Shown: in pieces, positions 11,648-22,624 of the stretch
How the letters are laid out: each line of letters begins with the position of its first letter
How positions within the stretch are numbered: the stretch's first letter is position 1
Source: Macrotrachela quadricornifera
Taxonomy: Eukaryota > Rotifera > Eurotatoria > Philodinida > Philodinidae
NCBI GenBank assembly: GCA_022393335.1
Contig: JAJEKB010019237.1
Span: 20,762 to 84,761 of the forward strand
Direction: 5' to 3'
Length of the DNA: 64,000 nt
The notes under the pieces: model-generated
Databases searched by the model: none
Seen by the model: only the letters and a program-made list of their open reading frames with translations
What the model was told of the DNA's origin: nothing
Made by a program: the position numbers and the translations under genes

Positions 11648-13274
11648 ATGTCATTAAATGAATCGTCAACAATTTCAGCAGCTGAATTAGCCATATGTGT
11701 AAAAGTTCTCTCAAAATTTAGTACTAATGATGGATATCCATCAATTGAATCAAGTGAATTTGATCGTATTCGACCATTGATACATAATTTATATCATATT
11801 GGAAATCGATTAGAACGAAAGAAAAAACGAGAACATTATCGTGAAATAAAATCAATTGATAAAAAAGCCAAAAATTCATGTTTACTTCGATCAGGTCGAG
11901 CAAAAAATCTTCAACAACTTCAATTAGAACATATTCTTGTACCTGATGGTGTTGCACAAACAGAATCAATAGAAGACAATAATAAAAGTCATATATCACA
12001 ACGATTAATTCAATCAAAACCTTGTTATATATGTAAACTTAAATATCGTACATTACATTTTTTTTATGATAGACTTTGTCCATCATGTGCAAAACTTAAT
12101 TATGAAAAACGTTTACAAACAACTGATCTTACAAATTCTATTGCTTTAGTTACAGGTGGTCGTGTAAAAATTGGTTATCGAATTGTTTTAAAATTATTAC
12201 GTGCAAATTGTTTTGTTATAGCAACAAGTCGATTTCCAATGGATTTATTAAATCGTTTAAATAAAGAACAAGATTTTGAACAATGGAAAGATCGTATACA
12301 TGTATATGGTGTTGATTTTCGATATTCACAACTTGTTGAATTATTTACAGAAATGATAATTGAAAAATATAATAAATTAGATTTTTTAATTAATAATGCT
12401 TGTCAAACAATTCGACGACCAAATGAATTTTATCAACATTTAATTAATAATGAAAGATTAACAAATTATTCTTTATTATCTAATGATCAACAAAAGATTC
12501 TTGATGGAAACCTACAATTCTATAATCGATTATTACCATTTTCTAATCGACTTCAAAATGTATCATCTTCATCCTCATCCTATCCACTATCTCTACCTTC
12601 TATAAATAATGACTCAAATGATAATGTTGAACAAACATCTTCAATAATTAGTAATACTTCATTTGATGTAAATCAACAACCAATTGATCTTCGTTCAACA
12701 AATTCTTGGATATTACGTCTAGGAGATTTATCCACAATAGAAATAAATGAAGTTCTTACTATCAATACATTAGCACCATTTATTCTCAATAGTAAACTTA
12801 AAGTACTTATGGCTGATAAACATCCAAATCCAGATAGTATTAAATTTATTATAAATGTATCTGCTATGGAAGGGTCATTTTCTCGTGTTAACAAAACTGA
12901 TCGACATCCACATACAAATGCTGCAAAAGCTGCATTAAATATGATGACACGTACATCAGCAAATGATTATAAACAATCAAATATTTATATGGTTTCTGTG
13001 GATACTGGTTAGTTTATTATTATAATTTAGAAAAATTCGTTTTTATTTTCTTTTTATTAATATCATAGGTTGGATAAATGACGAAAATCCATTAGAAAAA
13101 GCAATGAAATCAATGATTCGAAATGATTTTCAAACACCACTAGATGAAGAAGATGCCGCAGCACGTATTCTTGATCCAATTATTGATACTTATAAACAAT
13201 TAGCCGAAGGAAAAACTGATATTAATATTCCATATGGATGTTTTCTAAAAGATTATCGTATATGTAATTGGTAA
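11648..13274 (+). CDS. Zinc-finger / short-chain dehydrogenase-like protein
   Basis: Exons 11648-13007 and 13069-13274 (61-nt intron, phase 1) give 521 residues. Residues 1-120 are charged and helical. At 125-147 two CxxC pairs (CYIC and CPSC) suggest a small zinc-binding module. A Rossmann domain follows: TGGRVKIG near 170 (the TGxxxGxG cofactor loop), VYGVDFRY (cofactor-discriminating Asp), LINNACQT near 248 (NNA motif) and INVSAMEG near 404 (catalytic-Ser position). The active-site YxxxK reads TNAAKAALNMM, so the Tyr is replaced by Thr while the Lys stays. The C-terminus SVDTGWINDENP is conserved in a group of large SDR-like proteins that I know mainly from fungi, plants and protists. An insert of about 100 residues separates NNA from the Ser motif. 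Classical SDR catalysis is doubtful; binding or an altered reaction is possible. Confidence 0.85.
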
Positions 13275-13707
13275 TACGATAAATAATTTTCATTTATACA
13301 ATAGATTTTTTTTTCTTAAGAAATAAAGATTGTCACTGTATATATATTGAGCAATCCATTCTACGTAAATACAAATAAAAAAAAACTGAGATTATAATAA
13401 AGAGAAAAGACAAAAAAAAACAAGAGAAAAATTCACATTAGTTTTGTCTACTTTGACAGTAAAATGTATATATTTTAAGGCAAAAGAAACAATATATTTG
13501 TATTCATAATACTTCTATTAGTTCTCATATATAAGAAGTTTTTCTTTTCTTTTTTTTTCATATAAATGATTCTTAAAAGGATATATAAGGCTATTTGAGA
13601 TACTAATATCATGAGAAAAAAAAAGAGAGAAAAAGATATTGATACTTTAACTGTATATATACATATAAATGAGATTTTATAATAAGATTATCATGTTTAT
13701 ATTAAAT
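13275..13707. other. Convergent 3' spacer
   Basis: 433 bp between the SDR gene (+) and the CAP-Gly gene (-). A/T homopolymers only, with no coding signal. It must carry both polyadenylation sites. Confidence 0.5.
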
Positions 13708-16700
13708 CTATTTTCCACTCCATGCCATTATCACTTTACTAAAACCAACAAATACTCCTTTATTTGGTTTACTAAATAAAAATATGATAATTAGAATAAG
13801 ATTTTATTTTATTTAGTTTTATCTTACGATTGAAATAAACGTTGACCTTGATAAACACCATCATGTTTACTTTCTATAAAAATATTATTTTATAAATAAT
13901 AAATAAAAAAATTTTAATATTTTTCTCTAGTTTTTTTTTACCTTCATCTTCTAATTCTAATCCAAGATATTGATCACTTTTGCCTGGTAATGAACCAATA
14001 TATTTAACAATACCTTTACTAATTTTACCACCTGGTCGAGAAAATTTAATCAAATCATTTAAACGAATATCATTAATAGATGATGGAGCGTAAGGACGTC
14101 TTGGACTATGTATTAAAAAAAAACTTGATTAATATTCAATTGTATGATGATATTATCTTACCTAACTGTTTCTACACTTGGTCGACGATGACGACTATAA
14201 TGACGATCTATATAAATAGTATATATCATAAGATAAATAAAAAAGTATATTTCAATACCATCATGTTGCATATCAACCTCATTATCCATTTGCCTTATTG
14301 GCATATTATAACTATTTGAACGACGTGATTGATGTTGAGATTCAGGTAATGTGATACTTCGACTGAGACCATAATTTGGTTGATATAAATGAGATGATGA
14401 TGAACCTGGATGTGATGGTGGTAGTGGTTGTTGTGATGGTGACATATAATCATTTAATTTATCTGTTGACTGTTGTCGATGTAAACGATGTTGAGTATCA
14501 TAATTACCAATATCTAACATAAATAATAAATACATACATATATATATCAATCAATAAGAATGATTTACCTCGATAATGTGATCCTAAATACAGAAAATAG
14601 ACAAAATTAAATATTAAAATAAATAAAAATATAATACTAGAAAGTGACGAGTGATAAATTACAACAAATGCATAACTACGTATATATATACATATATAGA
14701 ATAAGGAGTAAAAAAAAAATTACTACGATATATAAAGTGTATGTGACTGAGTGTTGAACAAGGAAATAAAAGAGATTTTTCTTTACCGTCATATGGTACT
14801 AATGCGTATTTATAGGGGTCTAATGGGTAAAAACAAAAAGGAAGTTATATTGATTTTTTGATTTGCCATTATTACACATAATGAAATATATCTTGTATAA
14901 AGAATTATTTTCTCTCTCTTTTGTTTTTATTTTGAAATTTTTACCTTCATTTCGTTGAGTATTTTCTTCATTCCATTCAATAGAACGTTTATTTTTTGAT
15001 GAACGATAATCTGTTTGTGGATCAATAGATTTTGATAATGAATTTGTATAAGTATTTCGATTAAATTCTTCTTGTGCTACTATTGGAGCATATCTTGTTG
15101 TACGATGATGATTATTACCATCTAATGTTACTGATCGATGTATTGATGTTAATGGTCGATTATTATAACGTTCAACACTAACTGTTGTTAAATAATTTGT
15201 TGAATCACTTCCTTCTGACATATTTGGACTATCACTTCGAATAACTAATAAAAAAAAACAATGAGTATTAAATAATTAAAATGAAAGATTAGTAATGAAC
15301 ACATATTCAGTAATATTTACCTTTTGGACGTTCACGTCTTGAATCAGTATTCGATACTTTTAATGGTGATGAAGGTGGTATATTATCAATATGTGATACA
15401 GATTGTTGTTGTTGTTGTTGTTGTTGTTGTGGTGGTGGTGGTGGTTCATTAGCATATGCTTGTTGAAGAGTTGAACGCCAAGCAAGATTTTGTTGTTGTC
15501 GATGTTGTTCTTGTTGTAAACGACGATTTTCTTCAAATAATTCATCATTTCTTTGTTTAAGCATTCTATAGAAATATTCTATTTTTTTATCTTTTTTATT
15601 TATATAAATTCTAAATATACTTTAAATCAGTTCGAAGTGAATTAAATTCTTGATAAAGTAATTCTTCATTACGTTTTTTTGCATCAGTAACCTAAGAAAA
15701 AATAAATAAATATTGATTTATTATTTACATAATAAAATAATCTAATACTAATCATGCACTAATTTAAAAGCAAAATCAACCTGAGAAATTTTTTTTTGTC
15801 GAGAAAAAAAAGTATCCGATGAAAATGAAGGATCAATAAGAGAAAGAAGTATTGAAAGTTTTTTATTAATTTTCTATAGATAATATTTAAATAAAATAAA
15901 AAAAAACAAATAAAAATCAAAATAAATTTACTTTTTGTTGTAATTCTTCATTTTCTCGTTTTAATTGAGTAATTATACGTTCAGTTTGATGAAAATGTTG
16001 TTTTAATTTTTCATTATCATTTACTAATTGATGAATTTGTTTTTCATATGTTTCTTAAAATGCATTACATAAAAATTGAAATTTTATTTTGAAAAAAAAT
16101 ACAAACTTAATTTTTTTTCCAATGCTTCTTTTTGATGTAATGTAACTTCATCAATTTTATTTGAACGAGTAATAATTCCATTTTGATGTTGTTGTTGTTG
16201 AAATTTTGCAACTAATTCTTGTTGAACACGTAATTCATTTTGTAAAACATCTTTTTCACGACGAAGTGCATCGGTTTCATTATTATTCTATAGGAATTTA
16301 AAATAATATTAATAAGAATTTATTAATTTTATATTTAATCTTACACTTGTATGACCATTGTGATATGTAGTTGGTACTTTAGCTTTAAGTAATTTATTTT
16401 CTAATTGTAATTCTTGAATTTCTTTATGTAAATGTATTATATCAAGTTCTTTTTCTTGTAATTCACGTTGAAGTGATGTACCATCACCATCAAGTGAAAG
16501 TAACTAATAAAATAAAAATATTATAAAAAGAGAATTTTAACATATATATGTCTATGGTTTAATAGAAAAATAATGAAGTTTTTAAACATGATTGTTGATG
16601 TAATATAAATAACAAAAGTAAGGTATGTAAAAAAAAAATTTCTTCAATTTTTCTATCAATGTAAATAGAAAAATTTCTAAGGATTTTTTTTTTGAATAAA

Positions 16701-17672
16701 TTATACCATAGGATGCAGTGTAAAAAGTTCTATAATTTTCATTAGATTGCTTATTTTATAGTTGCACTTCTTCGTTTTTAAATAGATAAAATTTTAATCA
16801 TGCAAAAACGATATTTTCTTTAGTATAAAATGATTTCATTTTTTCTTATTGTACCTTTTCAGAATTATTCTTTTATAAATTGTCAAACTTTTCACACTGC
16901 ATCTCGTGGTATAATTTATTCAAAAAAGACTTTCTCATATATTATTATTTAGGAGGAAATTACTCATTGCTTGTCATGAAAGTTACCATATTTTCATACA
17001 TATATAATTGTATACGAAATGCTGAAATGTATGATTATGATTGTTTGTTTGTGAGGAAGTTTAGCTAAGATCAAATTTTTAGTATAGTATCTGCATATTT
17101 GAAATATTGAAGATAATTGATTTAGTTTTTGTGATCTTTATAGAGGCAATTTAAATATCTAATAATAGACTTACTTCAATATTTCCCACATTAATTTTAT
17201 TTTCATCATCATTTTTAATTGTTGTTGTTGTCGTTGTTATTGGTCCTTTAGTTAACATAGGTATTGATGATTCTGAAACATCTGATAATGGTCGATCATC
17301 ATTTATTGATGTTAATAATTTTCCATCGTATAAATGTTTTAAAACAAGATCAAGTTCTTTTCGTCGTTCATCATTACTTAGCATTGTAGCTGATGAATTT
17401 GAACGTGGTAATGTTAAATGAAGACGATCACGAAGTTCATTAGTTAATGTTGCTGATGTTGTTGAATTATCCGTTTGTTCAAATTTAGATTTATTATTAA
17501 ATAATGTTGGAATATTTGTATAACTTGAATAATGTCTACTTGGTAATGTTTTTGATCCATCCATAGCAAATGATGAAACTGAATTTGATATAAAAGATGA
17601 TGATGTTGGTGCATCGACTATATCATCAATCAAATCTTGACGTGATGATCGACCTTCAATTTTAGTTGGCAT
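13708..17672 (-). CDS. Coiled-coil protein with C-terminal CAP-Gly domain
   Basis: Fifteen exons close in phase: 17672-17175, 16503-16345, 16287-16107, 16053-15932, 15873-15781, 15691-15621, 15565-15321, 15244-14945, 14819-14787, 14583-14569, 14513-14259, 14207-14162, 14105-13942, 13873-13828 and 13771-13708. They total 763 residues. The N-terminal 165 are Ser-rich. About 170-400 is a long coiled coil (repeated LENKLLK and KRENEELQQ type heptads). About 420-680 is disordered with Pro5 and a poly-Gln run. The last 75 residues are a CAP-Gly domain: LNDLIKF, SKGIVKYIG, YLGLELEDE, SKHDGVYQG and KPNKGVFVGFSKV. The GKNDG signature reads SKHDG. CAP-Gly domains bind the EEY/F tails of tubulin and EB proteins, so a microtubule or centrosome role is inferred. 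The architecture does not let me name an orthologue. Exons 9 and 10 are micro-exons of 33 and 15 nt. Confidence 0.88.
16694..16921. mobile_element. MITE with GATGCAG-type inverted ends, copy 1
   Basis: Lies inside the 671-nt second-exon-proximal intron of the CAP-Gly gene. The left end (ATACCATAGGATGCAGTG, then TAAAAAGTT) and the right end read in reverse (ATACCACGAGATGCAGTG, then TGAAAAGTT) form terminal inverted repeats of about 40 bp. They extend outward through GAATAAATTATACC. The element is 228 bp, AT-rich and without a coding frame. The same ends recur at 47092 and 48283, showing a repeat family. The superfamily is unsettled; a TA target site is possible but masked by the AT-rich flanks. 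It explains why this intron is ten times longer than the other introns of the gene. Confidence 0.8.
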
Positions 17673-19273
17673 TCGAAACTATCTAGAATATAAACAATAG
17701 AGAGAGAGAGAAAGAGAGATAAAATAGAAAATGTAAATAAAAATAAGTACTCTTTTAAATATACCCGGAGAAACTGTTCATTGTTTCTAATAAAATCAGG
17801 TTCAACTTATAAATTTTTTTCTTTTTTTTTTTTTCTCTTCGTCTATTCATTAAATACGAGAGTAATAGAGAAAGGACGCAATTACGGGCAAATGCTATTC
17901 AAATATTTTTTTCGTTGTAAGTCAAAAAGAAGACAGAAGAGAATCAAAAGAATAGGAATCGAAGAAGCTTTAGAATAATAAAGAGCAAAAACACTTGTCC
18001 CATCTACCTTTGTCAATCGTTTATGTCTCTAAAATTTCACTACAAACAAAAATCTTTATATAAAAACTCGTTCAAAAAATTTTTTTTTCTTTTTCTTCAT
18101 TGTTTGTCATTCGTAACTAGATGATTTATATGACCCTCCTCAGTTCTTTTCAATATGATGAATAACAGAACTTCACTCACTTGGACAAAGCGGTTAGTAG
18201 CACTTCTTTTTCTTTTCCTTTCTCTTTTCACATACTTCTATTTTCATTTAAACATGTACCACGCAACCGATATACGCCATTCTTTAGATATTCTCCTCGG
18301 TTTCTGCTCTGGTTAGCAACAACATGACTAAAATGAATAGATGACGCTAGTTATCAGTCGTTATATTGTACTCATCGTATAAATATAAAATTGATCAAGC
18401 TAGAATATAACTAATTGAAGGAAATAATGTAAAAGAAAAATATTTTTCTTTCTTTTTTTCATAAAACCCTAATAAATATTCTATTAGGATTATTTTTTCT
18501 TTTTAATATCAAGTATATGTCACTTTTTCTTTTTTTTTCGATTAATTTCATACTAAAAAAACCAACATTTTTATTACATAGAAATAATCTGCTTTAAGTC
18601 TCTTTCTTTTTACTGATTATATCTTGATAAATAGAGTAGAAAAACTTATACGTATATCACAATAAGAACGAAACGATAAGAAGTACAAATATATATATAT
18701 AAACAAGCGCATAGAGTATAACTAACACATTGAGATAAAAATATAATTTTTTAAAATGTAACAGACTACATAAATTATTCTTGACAATTGACGACAAAAC
18801 AAATTTTATCGGAGATGATAATTCTCTTGTATAAATGAGTAAACTTTAACTATATATTTATATCTTATAATGACGCATATTAAATAAAGAATAGACTTTG
18901 TACTATATAAGCTTATATAACATAATTACCTATTGACTCCTTATTATTTATTTGTTTCGCTGAAAAAGTACACGCATTTCTTATCATATGAAAGTATTTT
19001 ATAGGGTTTGATAATGATTTTATTTTGTAAACATATTGTTTTGCTTTTAAAAACATAATCAATTTTGTTTTACGTCAAATATAATAAATAGATATTTTCT
19101 TGGTTTGTTTTGAAAGCGAAAGAAATAGAATCACGATTATTAAAGTCACAAAAGACAAAAAGAAAAATGAACAATATAACAAATCAAATATAGAAGAGAT
19201 TTATTTAGCTATGGAAGACAATCAGTCAAAGAATAGATATATATATATATTGTAGAAATTAATATGTAAAATT
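17673..19273. other. Intergenic, upstream of the CAP-Gly gene
   Basis: 1.6 kb between the CAP-Gly gene start and the myotrophin stop, both minus strand. A stretch of higher GC at about 18100-18380 is a plausible promoter and 5' untranslated region. The frame at 17781-17978 (+) is low complexity and not accepted. Confidence 0.5.
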
Positions 19274-22200
19274 TTATTTGTTTAATTTCTTTTGTTTAAT
19301 AATTAATGCGCGAATTTCTTCATTTGTAGAACATTGATCATATGGAGTACCATCTGGACTTGTACCATTGACGTCAGCATGCTAAAATAGAACAAAAGCA
19401 ATAGAAAAATTTTATATTAAATATAAAATAAATCATTTCATTTTTACAGTTAAATATTCTTGAATTTCTAGATATTGATAAGTATGTAATCTCAATTGAT
19501 TGATAAAGAAGCAGATCTCATTCGAATATTTTATGATTTTATATATCATTTTAGATATATTGATTCATTCTTTTTAAAGATTATTATCATAAATATTTAT
19601 AATTACTTTAATAGAAAAATTCTATTATTAAAACAATATTTTTTTGTTACTATCTTTTTTAAATAGAGAATATTCAATTATAGTTTCTATGAATCATTTA
19701 ATATACAGATATAGTATTACAATTTTATATACTTTTAAATTAGATATCTTATATTTCATTTTATACCAATCTAAAACAAATAAATATATAAACTTCTATT
19801 TACAGTTAATATATATATAGTTCATATATCTACTTGTCTGATCATACAAAGATGCAATGATCATATCTTTTGGCATTAATCAAATATAAAAGAACAGAAA
19901 AAAATGTACTATCATCCTTATGCCTTATTCATCAATAAGAATATATTATTAGACGATGCATAGGAAATTTATTCTATTTATCAAACATGTCTATGTCTAG
20001 AAAATAGATTATTCCTATTTTTAAGAAAAAAGAAGAAAATATTTAATTTATCAATTGAATATAATTTTGTGTTTATAAAATTTTTGAATATTCACATGGT
20101 TTTTATCGTTTTTTTTTTAAATAGAATGCAGAGCAAATGAAATAAGTATGTAATGAATAACAGCAACGAAAAGAAAGAGAGATGATTTTAGCACAGAAAA
20201 AAAATTGATGGACTAAATAACGCACTGAAATGATGACAAACTAGGTTTTTTTTTTTAGTTTTTTTCTTTTTTTAAATTACACAATCAAACTAATCCAAAA
20301 CACACACACAATGTGCTTTCGTATATGTACATATGAATAATAATAATGATACCGAGATGGGAAAAGGAACAAAAAAAAAAAAGAAAACGATGACTAGACA
20401 CGCCGAGAGCATCGAAACCAAGTAACACGCATAGTTTGTACTAGTATTAAAAAAGAAAAAAAGAAAAAAAGTTTATTTAACAAGTTTATATCCAAGTTCT
20501 TGTGCAGCTAAAGCAACACAAACTCCATCTCGACATGATTCACATCCATGATGTTGTCCTTTTGGATTTCCAAAACGACGATAATGATTTGATTGAATTG
20601 GTACATTTAAATTTGGATACATATGTTTATTAACAATAACAAAAACATTTCTCATAACACGACATACTTCTTCTGGATACCATAATGGTGTACATACATC
20701 TCCACAACGATCACAATTTTGTGTAAATAATTTAAAATAAAGTATATGAGATGTACAATCATAGAAAAATGATATTTGTCCACGCATTGATGTCCAACAA
20801 TGTGCACATGAATCACATTCAAAACGTACTTTAGCTATTTCAACATCACATAATGTATCCGAAGGTAATTTACAAGTACCATCTGTATTTAATGGCATTA
20901 ATATCCATTGATCAGATGTAAAATAACGTCCAAATGTTAATTGAAATTCAGCATGAAATACAAGACACATATCCGAACAAAATTCTTTTTTACTTTCATC
21001 TGGTAATGTTGATGCTAATTCATAATCATCTTCACTAAATGATGATGTAGGTGATGATCGAGCTGATGTTGATACAGATTCTGCAAAACCAGATTCATTG
21101 TCTGCTATACTTGTACGATGTTTAAGTGTTAAATCATCTTTCGTTGGTAAATCTTCAACTTGTATACCATCATTAGCAGCAAGTTTTGTTGCTATATGAT
21201 CAATTGAACAATTTTGGCTTGATAATATATCAACTTCACGAACCATTTTTTGTTAAATTATGTTTAACGTGAATTGTACTCTGTGTCCTTTTTATTTCTT
21301 GTGTATGCGTCGGTTAGCGTTTGCTTAAGCGAATGTTTCTTCATCGCTCTTTTTATATAGTAGCAGGGGTAAACCCTCGTTCGCTTTCCTTCTATATTTT
21401 TTTTCTTTCGTTCTCTTCTTCTGATCTATGTAATGAATCACGCGTACTCACAACCATCGCTCGTGTCTGCTTTAACGTGATCGCTATTTTAAGGCCATCA
21501 AGAACATTTTTTTTTCTGCGTTTGCTTACAGAGAAGAGAAGAACAAGTAAAAGAAAAAAAGCCTATATATTCGTTCGATGCGGACACATCATCTATGATC
21601 ATAGTGGACAAGCCAATGCATTACATTGCACTCAATGACCTCCACATCTTTCGTTATACTCTGTAATCCATAGAGTTTATATTGAACAATCAACACACAA
21701 AATTTATAAACATATCTTTAAAGTACAAATTTTTTTACTAGTTATTCATTTTCTGCTGTAAAATAATTTCGAAGAATAGTAAAAAAAGAAGAAGAAAGAC
21801 ACACCCAAAAATGTATTCTATTAATAGACAATACATTTTCTTTCGTTCTCTCTTTTCTTTCTTTTAACTATGATAGATTTTATTATTTACTACTACGTCG
21901 TTTTTATTATCACCAATAGAATCTAACCACCAAAACACGTAACATATAAATTATATAAAAGAAAAAAAGAGAGAGAAAAGGAATGTAAAATAAAATATAA
22001 TTAGAAAATAAATGTATGATTTATATTACTTAATAACTATCATTACACTATCACAACGTGATTACTGATATATATGCTAATAATATCAATGAGCAATCAA
22101 AATATTTTCCCTCATATCATTAATAGAGAATATTTCAAGGGCAAAGAATAAATAAAAATAAATAAAAGAAAGAAAAGTACATACTTGTTCAAGAAGATAT

Positions 22201-22624
22201 TTAACACAATCAGTATGATCTTCATAAATAGCAGCAAGAAGTGGTGTTAAGCCAAATTTATCTTTACTCTAAATAATGAAAAAAATATATATTTTTAGAA
22301 TAAATAAAATTCAAAGAAATATTTTTCTAATAAATTATTTACATTAACATTGGCACCATTATTAACAAGTTCTTTTAATATATCAAAATTTCCTGCATCT
22401 GCTGCATAATGTAATAATGATCGACCATTCATTTGTTCATTGACTTTTTCCGGATGCTAGACAATAAAACAAAATAAAAGAAAAAGGAACAATTGATTAA
22501 TTTAAAATAATTTTTTTAAATCTTTGATTATTACTTCTTTCAAAAGTGTTTTTAATGGTTGAAGTTCACCTGTTTTAACACACCAAATTATGCTTTCATT
22601 TGTACTTGCTGTTGAATCACTCAT
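19274..22624 (-). CDS. MTPN: Myotrophin
   Basis: Four exons, 22624-22535, 22456-22343, 22268-22185 and 19381-19274, all in phase 0, give 131 residues (vertebrate myotrophin has 118). The fold is almost entirely ankyrin repeats. Diagnostic segments include WCVKTGELQPLKTLL, GRSLLHYAADAGNFDILKEL, NNGANVN, FGLTPLLAAIYEDHTDCVKY and DGTPYDQCSTNEEIRALI. Myotrophin (V-1) binds the barbed-end capping protein of actin and inhibits it, so it acts in the cytosol on actin assembly. The first three introns boundaries are short, but the last intron is 2.8 kb and holds another gene in the same orientation. The final exon begins HADVNG directly after CVKYLLEQ, which completes the third repeat and confirms the long intron. 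Confidence 0.93.
20473..21246 (-). CDS. Intronless 3CxxC zinc-finger protein (RTP/ZAR1-like), nested in MTPN intron
   Basis: One uninterrupted frame of 257 residues from ATG 21246. The first 90 residues are acidic and Ser-rich. From about residue 95 a 3CxxC-type zinc domain follows, with pairs CDSC near 145, CDRC near 178 and CESC near 240, the typical hCWTSMRG segment after the first pair, and the helix VCRVMRNVFVIVNKHMY. The family includes receptor-transporting proteins, which help chemoreceptors reach the membrane, and ZAR1. Here there is no C-terminal membrane anchor (it ends GYKLVK), so a direct RTP-like role is uncertain. It lies entirely inside the last myotrophin intron, on the same strand, with its own GC-richer upstream region at 21247-21640. 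Absence of introns in an intron-rich neighbourhood suggests retroposition or acquisition. Confidence 0.85.
   Translation of the reverse strand: MVREVDILSSQNCSIDHIATKLAANDGIQVEDLPTKDDLTLKHRTSIADNESGFAESVSTSARSSPTSSFSEDDYELASTLPDESKKEFCSDMCLVFHAEFQLTFGRYFTSDQWILMPLNTDGTCKLPSDTLCDVEIAKVRFECDSCAHCWTSMRGQISFFYDCTSHILYFKLFTQNCDRCGDVCTPLWYPEEVCRVMRNVFVIVNKHMYPNLNVPIQSNHYRRFGNPKGQHHGCESCRDGVCVALAAQELGYKLVK

Noticed and set aside
21321..21638. 105-residue frame on the + strand upstream of the nested zinc-finger gene
   Set aside because: Low complexity (Phe/Ser-rich), antisense to the likely promoter/5' UTR, no motif.
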